From NCBI GenBank assembly GCA_050178135.1, contig JBFXGJ010000002.1, positions 62,001-126,000 of the forward strand: a DNA stretch of 64,000 nt, read 5' to 3'. The notes under the pieces are model-generated. The model did no database searches, was not told the DNA's origin, and saw nothing but the letters and a program-made list of their open reading frames with translations. Positions 41,297 through 48,983 of this stretch are shown one piece after another. The translations under genes and the position numbers were made by a program. The DNA comes from UBA288 sp050178135 (GTDB lineage Archaea; Halobacteriota; Methanomicrobia; Methanomicrobiales; Methanospirillaceae). Every line of letters starts with the position of its first letter. The first letter of the stretch is position 1.

Positions 41297-43318
41297 CTAT
41301 TCGACCACGGTCACCGGGAATCCCCCGGTCTCATGCGTACGCGCGGCACCTCCCGCGGTGACAGAGAGGTACTCGGTCTTCGACGACGAGCCGAAGGCGT
41401 TCCTGACGGTGAGCGTCACCACGTACTCGCCGGGTGTACGGAAGACCACGCCGGGGCTCCGATACGTCGTCCACGCGAGCCCGCCGAAGTCCCAGCGCCA
41501 TGACGTCGGATCCCCGGAGGAACCGTCGGTGAACCGGACGAAGAGCGGGGCCGGCCCGGAGGTACGGCTCATGGAAAAGTTCGCCACCGGCGCCCGTGGA
41601 TCGGCAGTGACCCGGATATGGGCCGGTTTCGTGGCCGTCGAAGAACCGGCGGCGGTCCAGGCGGTGAGGTTTACGGTGTAATCGCCGGGCTTCGTGTAGG
41701 TATGGGTCGTGTTCTGTCCACCGGCATTCGTTCCGTCACCGAACTCCCACCGCCACGCGATCGGAGTGCCGCCGGACGCCTGGCCCGCGAGCCCGACCAC
41801 GAGGGGTGCCTGCCCGGACGTCACGTTCGCCGTGAAGTCGACGGTGACCTTCTCGGCGATGGTGATGTAACTGTCACGGCGAGCGATCACCGAGCCGTAT
41901 CCGGGGGCCGAGGCGACCAGCCAGACGGTGTACCTCCCGGGAGCCCGGTAGACGTGCACCGGGTCCCTCTCGGTTGACGTCCCCCCGTCTCCGAAGAGCC
42001 ACTGCCAGGAGGTCGCACCCGTCGTGTTCGCGACAAATGCGACTTCGAGGGGTGCGGTACCCATCGTGCGGTTCGCCGTGAAATCCGCGGTCGGCGGTGC
42101 CGCGGTGACCCGGATCAGGTCCTGCGCCACCTTCGAATGACTCCGTCCCGACCCATCGGAGACGAGGAGCGAGACGGTGTACGTGCCCGACCTGGTGTAG
42201 ACGTGAACCGGGTATCGGTCGGACGAGTATGTCCCGTCTCCAAAGACCCAGGTCCAGGACTCAGCACCGGTCGAGGTGTCCTGGAACCGGACCGTGAGCG
42301 GGGCACGCCCGGTCTCCGGATAGGCGATGAAGCCGGCCGTTGGACCGGCGTACGCCTTACGCCCCAGGACAAGGACGTGACAGGCGTAGTAGTCGGTCAG
42401 GTAGAGGTGCCCATCGGGCCCTTCGACACCGTCGAAGAGGATGAAGCCGGGAGCACCCGTTGCCGTTGTTGGATTGATGGCCGTAAGCAGCGTCCCGGTC
42501 GGGGTGTAGATATGAACAGCACCCTCCCCGGTCGTCCACCCCCTCATCGAGGCCGTGGTGACGAGAAGGTTTCCTGACGAGAGAAGATCAACGCCCAGTG
42601 GGATCGCCGAGCTCCCGGCGCCCTGGACGGGGAACGACCGAAGGAACGTCCCGGTGGTCGAGAAGACCTGGACCCGGTTAGTGAACGAGCTGGCCAGGTA
42701 TACCTCACCGAATGGGCTGACCGCGATGCCGTAGGGTTCCCCGATCTCCTCGGTGCCGGCGTCTCCAGAGAACTCGCGTACGAACGCACCCGACGGTGTG
42801 AACACCTGCACTCTCGAGTTGCCGTTGTCGGCGACGTATACCGTGCCCGCCTGATCCACGGCGATGCTGAAGGGTTCGTAGAACTCCCCGGGTGCGCTCC
42901 CGTTGCTCCCGAAACCGGAGAGGTACGTGCCCGACGCGTCGAAGACCTGGACTCTCGAGTTGCCGGTGTCCGTCACGTAGACGAACCCCGAACCGTTGAT
43001 CGCGATCCCGAAGGGGGATTCGAACTCTCCCGGTCCGCTCCCCTCGCTTCCGAACTCTGCCAGGAACGAACCGGACGGGCGGAAGACCTGGACACGAGAG
43101 TTGACGAGATCGACCACGTAGATGTGTCCCGATGCATTCGTCTCGATCCCGACGGGACCCAGGAAAGATCCGGGGCCGCTGCCTTCGGAACCGATGGTGG
43201 AGACCACTTCGTACTCAACGCCAGTCGCTGCACAGGTGCAGACAAGGGCCATCGCGAGTACCAGGAAACAGGGGAGGAGGGATGGTGAGCACCTCCCCGG
43301 GCGTGTGATGAATGACAT
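41297..43318 (-). CDS. large secreted protein with NHL and four PKD domains
   Basis: 673 residues. A signal peptide (residues 12-31) is followed by five or six NHL propeller repeats (pattern PFGIAINGSGFVYVTDTGNSRVQVFDASG) to about residue 330, then four PKD domains starting near 330, 418, 505 and 590 (WTWVFGDGTYSSDRYPVHVY and similar). The last PKD has DFGG in place of FGDG. Domains of this kind build methanogen surface layers and adhesins. There is no C-terminal anchor helix, so it may be released or bound through partners. Confidence 0.85.
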   Translation of the reverse strand: MSFITRPGRCSPSLLPCFLVLAMALVCTCAATGVEYEVVSTIGSEGSGPGSFLGPVGIETNASGHIYVVDLVNSRVQVFRPSGSFLAEFGSEGSGPGEFESPFGIAINGSGFVYVTDTGNSRVQVFDASGTYLSGFGSNGSAPGEFYEPFSIAVDQAGTVYVADNGNSRVQVFTPSGAFVREFSGDAGTEEIGEPYGIAVSPFGEVYLASSFTNRVQVFSTTGTFLRSFPVQGAGSSAIPLGVDLLSSGNLLVTTASMRGWTTGEGAVHIYTPTGTLLTAINPTTATGAPGFILFDGVEGPDGHLYLTDYYACHVLVLGRKAYAGPTAGFIAYPETGRAPLTVRFQDTSTGAESWTWVFGDGTYSSDRYPVHVYTRSGTYTVSLLVSDGSGRSHSKVAQDLIRVTAAPPTADFTANRTMGTAPLEVAFVANTTGATSWQWLFGDGGTSTERDPVHVYRAPGRYTVWLVASAPGYGSVIARRDSYITIAEKVTVDFTANVTSGQAPLVVGLAGQASGGTPIAWRWEFGDGTNAGGQNTTHTYTKPGDYTVNLTAWTAAGSSTATKPAHIRVTADPRAPVANFSMSRTSGPAPLFVRFTDGSSGDPTSWRWDFGGLAWTTYRSPGVVFRTPGEYVVTLTVRNAFGSSSKTEYLSVTAGGAARTHETGGFPVTVVE

Positions 43319-43460
43319 GACTCGGACCTCCGCCGCCGACAGCGGTCCTGTACCGACGGTGGGAATATTTGATCATACCTTCCTGCGGAGATAACAGTTG
43401 GTTTTCGTCATTGTTGGTTTGGATACGAGGGTGCACAGCCTCTGTATCCCGTGGGGGTGC

Positions 43461-43715
43461 TCATCGTCGGGTGGCGTGTTCGAACCGGAAAAAAGCACAG
43501 TCCCCCCAGGAGACCGTCTCGCCCGGTTGCGCGTTCCGCAACGACGGCTCTGCATGCTCGAAGCAGACGGTGACAGCACAGCACCCGAGGGACTGGATCC
43601 CGATCGCCTCCGCTCCGCAGACCTGGCAGACCGGCCGGTCTACGCCGGACCCCTTATTGGTGGCGTTCTCCTGCTCTCCTGGTGCCGGCTCTCCCAGGCG
43701 TCGCCGTCCTTCCAT
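43461..43715 (-). CDS. small zinc-finger-like protein
   Basis: 84 residues with a cysteine-rich core: PVCQVCGAEAIGIQSLGCCAVTVC followed by FEH (Cys30, Cys33, Cys45, Cys46, Cys51, His54) and Cys73. This looks like a compact zinc-binding domain of a kind I associate with methanogens and bacteria. The first 25 residues are variable and basic, so the true start may lie inside. It lies in the opposite strand to the frames around it and is the only protein-like reading there. Role unknown. Confidence 0.6.
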   Translation of the reverse strand: MEGRRRLGEPAPGEQENATNKGSGVDRPVCQVCGAEAIGIQSLGCCAVTVCFEHAEPSLRNAQPGETVSWGDCAFFRFEHATRR

Positions 43716-43834
43716 GATAGGGAGTCGCTCCTGGTGGAGTAATGGCTTCCGGCGTCCCGCTCTCCAACCCCCGGTACAGCCGTATGCTGGAGCGAACAGG
43801 AATCCTTTTTGGGATCACCACCGAATGCCTGCAC

Positions 43835-44299
43835 ATGAGACTCCTCCTCTTTACTGGCATCCTGCTCGCCGTGGTCGTGCTCGCGTGCGGTTGCACCTCC
43901 TCGCCCAACTCTACCACGCCTGAGACAACCGTCGTCGCGCTGGACTCCGCGGCGACGACTGGGGCAATCCCCGACCTTGTCGGGAACTGGACCGGGACCG
44001 CAAAGGGATACACGCAGAAGACCGGGTTCACCGACTACCCCGGAAGCACGTTCTCGATGAAGGTGACGGAGCAGAATGACCGCATCTTCACGGGCGAGTT
44101 CATCTACGCGGATGCGAACGTGACGGTGAGGAGCCGGTTCGGCGGTGTGGTTGACCGGGACGGGACGCAGCTCTCCTTCGCCGAGGAGAACGGCGGATAC
44201 AGTCGGGGCCTCCTCGTGGCGCCGGACGAGATCGAACTCGTCTACGTGGAGGACGGCCCGTCTTTCGAAGTGGCGATCGACACGCTCAAGAGACTTTAA
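43835..44299 (+). CDS. lipoprotein of unknown function
   Basis: 154 residues from the ATG at 43835; the open frame starts earlier at 43742 but the signal peptide begins here. RLLLFTGILLAVVVLACGC ends in a lipobox Cys (about residue 19), then a Ser/Thr-rich linker and a beta-rich domain beginning DLVGNWTGTAKGYTQKTGF. The opening resembles lipocalin-like or avidin-like sandwich proteins, and it is similar in layout to the truncated lipoprotein at the window start. ATCCTTTTTGG near 43803 may be its TATA box. Confidence 0.72.
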   Translation: MRLLLFTGILLAVVVLACGCTSSPNSTTPETTVVALDSAATTGAIPDLVGNWTGTAKGYTQKTGFTDYPGSTFSMKVTEQNDRIFTGEFIYADANVTVRSRFGGVVDRDGTQLSFAEENGGYSRGLLVAPDEIELVYVEDGPSFEVAIDTLKRL

Positions 44300-44526
44300 A
44301 AAGGATTCGACCTCTTTCGGACCGGAGGGGTTTCGCGGAGAATGGGCGATCCCTCCCCTCCGGGCCCCCCCTTTCCTCAGCGACTCTCTTTCTCGGTACA
44401 TTCAACGACACCCTGGTTCATCCCAATCCCGCGCCTGATGTCAGCCCGGACCAGGGCACCCCGTCGACCAGGCTGCTCAACCTCCCACCCTTTCACCACG
44501 CCTGAACGCGGGCTGCCCTGGCTGGG

Positions 44527-45183
44527 TCAGTACGAGGTCCAGCCAGCGTCCGCCACGATGGTCGCCCCGTTGACGAAGCTCGCCTCGTCCGAAGCGAGAA
44601 AGAGGGCGACCCGGGCGATCTCTTCGGGCTCACCCGTCCGCGGGTTGAGCGCGAGACCGCTCATGGCGATGCTGCTCCCTCGGGGTTCATCTCCCTGCCG
44701 ACGCCGATCTCGGTGCTGACCCCGCCCGGCGCGATGACGTTGGAGCGGATCCCGTTTCGGGCGTACATGCAGCATGCAGCCCACGCTCTTCGCCAGTCCG
44801 ATCACACCATGTTTCGAGGCAGTATACGCGGTACCGGCGCGCGAGCCGAAGAGGCCGCCGACCGAAGCGATGGTGACGAAGACTCCATGTTCGTTCCGGG
44901 GAATCTCCGGGATCGCAGCCCGGAAGAAGCGCTTTGGCCCGGTGAGATTGACATCGAGCACCGAATCTCAGGTCGCGTCGTCCATCTCGTGGAGCGGGGC
45001 CATGTTGTCCAGCAGTCCCGCGTTGTTGACGACGATATCCAGCATTCCAAACCGCTCGACCGTTGTCCTGACGACCTTCTGGACGTCGTCTTCGATCGAG
45101 ACGTCCCCGGCGACGGCGATCGCGGCTCCCATCCCGGAGCTCGCCCCAGTCACGATGGCCACCCGGTTCTCACGTCGTGCCAT
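44527..45183 (-). pseudogene. short-chain dehydrogenase/reductase, inactivated
   Basis: An SDR gene with several lesions. The start (VAIVTGASSGMGAAI), NNAG, YTASK and the family C-terminus (GATIVADAGWTSY) are intact. Between GMGAAI and VAGDVS about 25-30 residues are missing (near 45117). A TGA at 44968-44970 stands where a Trp would be in HEMDDATWDSVLDVNLTG. A 7-bp tandem duplication (CATGCAG twice, 44766-44779 on the plus strand) shifts the frame after KSVGCM, and the correct reading (YARNGIRSNVIAPGGVSTEI) continues out of frame until a second indel restores it near SIAMSGLALN. So no full enzyme can be made. Confidence 0.8.
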
Positions 45184-45341
45184 GATGGTCTCTCCTGTTC
45201 TCCCTATTCGAGTGCCGGCGGGATGCAGCCGGTCGGTGCTGCCCGACCTCCCACGCCTGATGGAGTGCTCACGGGCACCTGATCAAAACCCCGGTCCCCG
45301 TGGTCCCTTTTCCGGCCCATGACTGCCTGTCCACGGGATGG

Positions 45342-46211
45342 TTAAGACCGTTCCGATGTGCGTACCTCGTCGAGGACGCTCCGGAGACCAACCCGCTCGA
45401 TTGTGTGGCCGAACCGCTCCTTCGGCCTCCCATTCCGGCAGTACCATGCGAAGGCCCGTTCGACCTGGTCCAGGAGTTCCTCCCTTGACTCGATCAGCCT
45501 ATCAAGACAGGTGCCGATGCGGGGTTTCTTGCCCATCGTCCCCCCGATCCAGAGGACGACGCCCCGGCGCTCAACCGTCCACGCCCCCTGGGGGCAGGAG
45601 ACCGTGCACCTGCCGCACTGGCTGCAGCGTTCGGTATCGATTGCGTAGGTACCGTCCGTCCGAACGATCGCGCTGTGAGGGCAGACCTCCAGGCAGGCAC
45701 CGCAGTCGTTGCATGCCGCCCCGTCCCAGGCGGGGACGACCGCCCCCATCACGCCGACATCGTTCCCGGTTGCCCCGGCGCAGTTGTTCGGGCAGCCGGT
45801 CACCCCGATCTTGAACTTGTACGGGGCCTCCCGGGCGAAGAACAGCCGGTCCAGTTCCCCGGCGAGCTCCTGCGTGTCGATGATTCCCCAACGGCAGGTT
45901 GCTCTTCCAGGGCAGGCGGTGATGATGCGGACCCGGGGACCGTCCGCTCCCATCGTCAGGCCTGCCGCCGCCAGCTCCTCCACTGCGCCACGGCTCTTCG
46001 AGCGAGGGACGTGGTGGACCTCGATCCCCTGCCGCATCGTGAGATGGAGCCGCCCCTTGCCATAGCGCTCGGCCACGGACGCGATCGCCCTGACCTGGTC
46101 GGCGGTGAACTCGCCGCCGACGGCCCGGAGCCGGAGGGCCACGTATCCCTTCTGCCGCTGCCGGACCAGGCCGGTGACCCGTGCCGGCTCTCGTTGCTCG
46201 CTCGAATCCAT
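45342..46211 (-). CDS. small siroheme/ferredoxin sulfite-reductase-like protein
   Basis: 289 residues from the ATG at 46211, preceded by GGGGAGG. The siroheme-[4Fe-4S] motif is Cys100, Cys106 (ACPGRATC) and Cys140, Cys144 (GCPNNC), followed by two ferredoxin sets: CNDCGACLEVC (167-177) and CSQCGRCTVSC (196-206). It is a one-piece relative of the dissimilatory sulfite reductase family seen in methanogens (Dsr-like proteins), smaller than F420-dependent Fsr. It may reduce sulfite or another anion, but many of these are of unknown function. A TATA-like element at 46249-46259 and a divergent M23 gene share the upstream region. Confidence 0.85.
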   Translation of the reverse strand: MDSSEQREPARVTGLVRQRQKGYVALRLRAVGGEFTADQVRAIASVAERYGKGRLHLTMRQGIEVHHVPRSKSRGAVEELAAAGLTMGADGPRVRIITACPGRATCRWGIIDTQELAGELDRLFFAREAPYKFKIGVTGCPNNCAGATGNDVGVMGAVVPAWDGAACNDCGACLEVCPHSAIVRTDGTYAIDTERCSQCGRCTVSCPQGAWTVERRGVVLWIGGTMGKKPRIGTCLDRLIESREELLDQVERAFAWYCRNGRPKERFGHTIERVGLRSVLDEVRTSERS

Positions 46212-46248
46212 GCGTTCCTCCCCTCTTTCGGTCGTTCGGCGGCCTGCC

Positions 46249-46259
46249 CGATAAAAGGT
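46249..46259 (-). promoter_or_regulatory. TATA-like box of the sulfite-reductase-like gene
   Basis: On the minus strand ACCTTTTATCG lies about 40 bases before the ATG at 46211, a normal archaeal distance. Confidence 0.5.
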
Positions 46260-46383
46260 CCCCTCTGTCCAACCGATGACTGCGCACCGGTGCAACCATT
46301 CCGGGATTCCTGGAGGCATCGCTGGAGTGGGCGGGCCATCCCTTTTTGTCCAGCTGCACCAATACCATCACAAGGGTACTCCC

Positions 46384-47631
46384 ATGACCTCCCTGCCACG
46401 TCTTTTCCTGACCACCCTTCTTGTCGGCCTCCTCATCGGTGCCGGCTGCATGCAACCAGCCGCGAACTCAAACACTTCCGCCGGCACTGGGACCACATCT
46501 CCCGGGACCGCCGTTGCGAACTTTTCCGTCCCGTATCCGCCCTTCCCCGTGGCGAGCCGGACCGGGGAGAACATCGCCTACGAACTCGAGATGGTCCCAC
46601 CCGGGAACACTACGCCTGTCCTCGAAGCGGTCGATGTGCTTGATCCGTCAACGGGCGCGGTGCTCTACGCCATCAACAGCACGCTCCTCCCAGCGCTCTA
46701 CCATCCCGCTGCCGTCCCCCCGCCCACCGCCGAGGAACTGCAGAACGGGACCGGAAAACTCGTCTATCCGCGACTCTCCATCTGGTTCACAGTGAAACCC
46801 GGGGCAGTGCCCGATCGCCTCGTCCACCGCATCACTGTGAACCGGACGGCGGACGGGCTCTTTCCGCTCACGGTCACCGCCGGCGAGGTCGCCGTCAGGA
46901 AGGGCCTCCAGCCGGTCGTGATCGGCTCGCCGATGCGGGGTCCGGGCTGGGTCGCGCTGGAGACCACCTCGCCGTTCACTCACCACTTCCTGGGGCAGAT
47001 CACGCTCGGCGGCGTGACGCGGGTCCCCCAGCGGTACGCCCAGGACTGGATCCGGGTCGACCCCGGGACCGGGAATGTCGCGAACGACAACGCGAGCCTG
47101 GCGAAGGACTATGTCGGGTACGGTGCGGAAGTGTACGCAGTCGCCGACGGCACGGTGGTCGCCGCCCTCGACGGGCTTCCCGATATCGAGACAATCTATA
47201 CCGCGCGGCACCTGGAGGTCGCGGAACTTGCAGGCAACTCCGTGATCCTGGAGATCGAGAACGGGACCTATGCCTGCTACGGCCACATGGTCCCCGGCAG
47301 CGTCCGGGTGAAGGCGGGCGACGTCGTGCAGGAGGGCCAGGTGCTCGGGAAGATGGGCAACTCCGGCAACTCCGACCTGCCGCACCTCCACTTCCAGGTG
47401 GTCAAGGGCGACGCCTCGTTCCTCGGGGCCGAGGGGTATCCGCACGTCTACCGTTCGTTCACCCTGATCGGCGGGTTGAACGAGACGGCGGCCAACGAGG
47501 CAAGTGCGCACCCGAACATGACGATGGCAGACTTCTGGGGACGTTCCGCCGAGTTTCTGACGTTCGAAGGGACCCCAACCGCCCAGGAGCATCTCCTCCC
47601 GGAGTGCTACGACATCGTCGACTTCCCCTGA
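46384..47631 (+). CDS. M23-family peptidase lipoprotein
   Basis: 415 residues from the ATG at 46384. The signal ends in a lipobox (LLIGAGC22), followed by a Ser/Thr linker and a beta-rich middle. The C-terminal part (about 265-375) is a LytM/M23 domain: RYAQDWIRVD, VYAVADGTVVAA, YACYGHMVPGSVRVKAGD, GKMGNSGNSDLPHLHFQV. Bacterial M23 enzymes cut peptidoglycan cross-bridges. This archaeon should not have murein, so an S-layer or pseudomurein-like or foreign-wall target is unclear. It should act outside the cell. Confidence 0.85.
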   Translation: MTSLPRLFLTTLLVGLLIGAGCMQPAANSNTSAGTGTTSPGTAVANFSVPYPPFPVASRTGENIAYELEMVPPGNTTPVLEAVDVLDPSTGAVLYAINSTLLPALYHPAAVPPPTAEELQNGTGKLVYPRLSIWFTVKPGAVPDRLVHRITVNRTADGLFPLTVTAGEVAVRKGLQPVVIGSPMRGPGWVALETTSPFTHHFLGQITLGGVTRVPQRYAQDWIRVDPGTGNVANDNASLAKDYVGYGAEVYAVADGTVVAALDGLPDIETIYTARHLEVAELAGNSVILEIENGTYACYGHMVPGSVRVKAGDVVQEGQVLGKMGNSGNSDLPHLHFQVVKGDASFLGAEGYPHVYRSFTLIGGLNETAANEASAHPNMTMADFWGRSAEFLTFEGTPTAQEHLLPECYDIVDFP

Positions 47632-47773
47632 GGACCTTTTCCTCCTTTTTTTTATCCCGACGGGCGTATCCCCTGCGTGGTCGCCGCCCCGCGGAACACG
47701 GAGCCATCGCCTTATCTTATCCCTCCCCAAACGAATTCCAATGAGCGGTTTATCCGCAACCGGCGTGATCGGG

Positions 47774-48973
47774 ATGCAGTACAGGACCGTGCCGAAGAAC
47801 GGCGACCGTCTCTCAGCCCTGGGGTTCGGCGCCATGCGCCTTGCCACGCGGCGGGGGAAGATCGACGAGGAGCGTGCAACGCGCCAGATCAGGAGTGCGA
47901 TCGACCGGGGGGTCAACTATGTCGATACCGCCGTGCCGTACCATGGGGGTGAGAGCGAACGGTTCCTCGGTCGCGCCCTCGGGGACGGATACCGCGAGCG
48001 GGTGAAACTGGCGACCAAGCTGCCGCCGTTCGCCGTGAAGACCCGCGAGGACATGGACCGGATCCTCGACGTCCAGCTCAGGAAACTCAAGACCGATCAT
48101 ATCGACTACTACCTCCTCCACTCTCTTGATGCGAAGAACTGGGCGCAGCTCAAGGGGTTGGGCGTCCTGGAGTTTCTCGATTCGGCAAAGGCATCTGGGC
48201 GTATCGTGAACCCCGGTTTCTCGTTCCATGGCGATCTCCGGACCTTCAAGGAGATCATCGATGCCTATGACTGGACGTTCTGCCAGATCCAGTACAACTT
48301 CCTGGACGAGCAGACCCAGGCGGGGGCCGAGGGACTTCGGTATGCCGCCGAACGGCAGATCGCCGTGATGGTGATGGAGCCGCTCCGGGGCGGGATGCTC
48401 GCCACGAGCCTCCCGAAGGAGGTCCAGGAGATCTACAAACAGAGCGCGTACGGCCGCTCGGCGGCGGCGTGGGGCCTTCGCTGGGTATGGAACCACCCCG
48501 AGGTGACCGTCGTCCTCTCCGGGATGAACGACGAGCGGCACATCGAAGAGAACCTGGCGGCTTCGGAGGACGCCCTACCCGGGGCGATGACCCCTGCCGA
48601 GGTCGAGACGGTCGAGCAGGTCGCTGCCGTCTACCGGCGTTCGGTGAAGGTCGGCTGCACGGGATGCGGTTACTGTCTCCCCTGCCCGGCGGGTGTCAAC
48701 ATTCCGCAGTGCTTTTTCCTTTACAATCTCTACAACACGGGCGGCAACCGCCTCTTCACCCGCGGCATGTACGGCATGAACCTGATGGGGGTGATGGGCG
48801 AACGGGCGGATGCCTCGCTCTGCCGCAACTGCGGCAGGTGTACAAAGGCCTGCCCACAGCAGATCGACATTCCCGGGGAACTCGCCAAGGTGCGGCGCAC
48901 GCTCGGCGGACTGAGAACACGAGCGATCCTGCCCATCGCCCGCATGCTCTTTCGGGCCGAGGTCATCGAGTAG
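47774..48973 (+). CDS. aldo/keto reductase with C-terminal ferredoxin-like clusters
   Basis: 399 residues from the ATG at 47774, because homologues begin MQYRxxxKNGDxLSxLGFG; an upstream ATG at 47741 is in frame. Residues 1-285 are an AKR barrel with catalytic Asp-Tyr (YVDTAVPYHGG), Lys (LATKLPP) and His (YLLHSL). After residue 290 come VGCTGCGYCLPCPAGVNIP and CRNCGRCTKACPQQIDIP, the split ferredoxin-like arrangement of a family widespread in anaerobes. The enzyme may couple NAD(P)H-dependent carbonyl reduction with electron transfer. Substrate unknown. Confidence 0.88.
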   Translation: MQYRTVPKNGDRLSALGFGAMRLATRRGKIDEERATRQIRSAIDRGVNYVDTAVPYHGGESERFLGRALGDGYRERVKLATKLPPFAVKTREDMDRILDVQLRKLKTDHIDYYLLHSLDAKNWAQLKGLGVLEFLDSAKASGRIVNPGFSFHGDLRTFKEIIDAYDWTFCQIQYNFLDEQTQAGAEGLRYAAERQIAVMVMEPLRGGMLATSLPKEVQEIYKQSAYGRSAAAWGLRWVWNHPEVTVVLSGMNDERHIEENLAASEDALPGAMTPAEVETVEQVAAVYRRSVKVGCTGCGYCLPCPAGVNIPQCFFLYNLYNTGGNRLFTRGMYGMNLMGVMGERADASLCRNCGRCTKACPQQIDIPGELAKVRRTLGGLRTRAILPIARMLFRAEVIE

Positions 48974-48983
48974 GACGAAGCGA

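Noticed and set aside
41297..43318. Tandem DNA repeats in the NHL/PKD gene
   Set aside because: The repeated pattern is explained by NHL and PKD protein repeats; the DNA copies are diverged.
44300..44526. Possible gene between the lipoprotein and the SDR remnant
   Set aside because: No open frame with protein-like composition on either strand; only a downstream extension of the SDR remnant is conceivable.
44968..44970. TGA recoded as Trp in the SDR gene
   Set aside because: All other genes in the window use TGA as a stop, and the SDR gene has further lesions.
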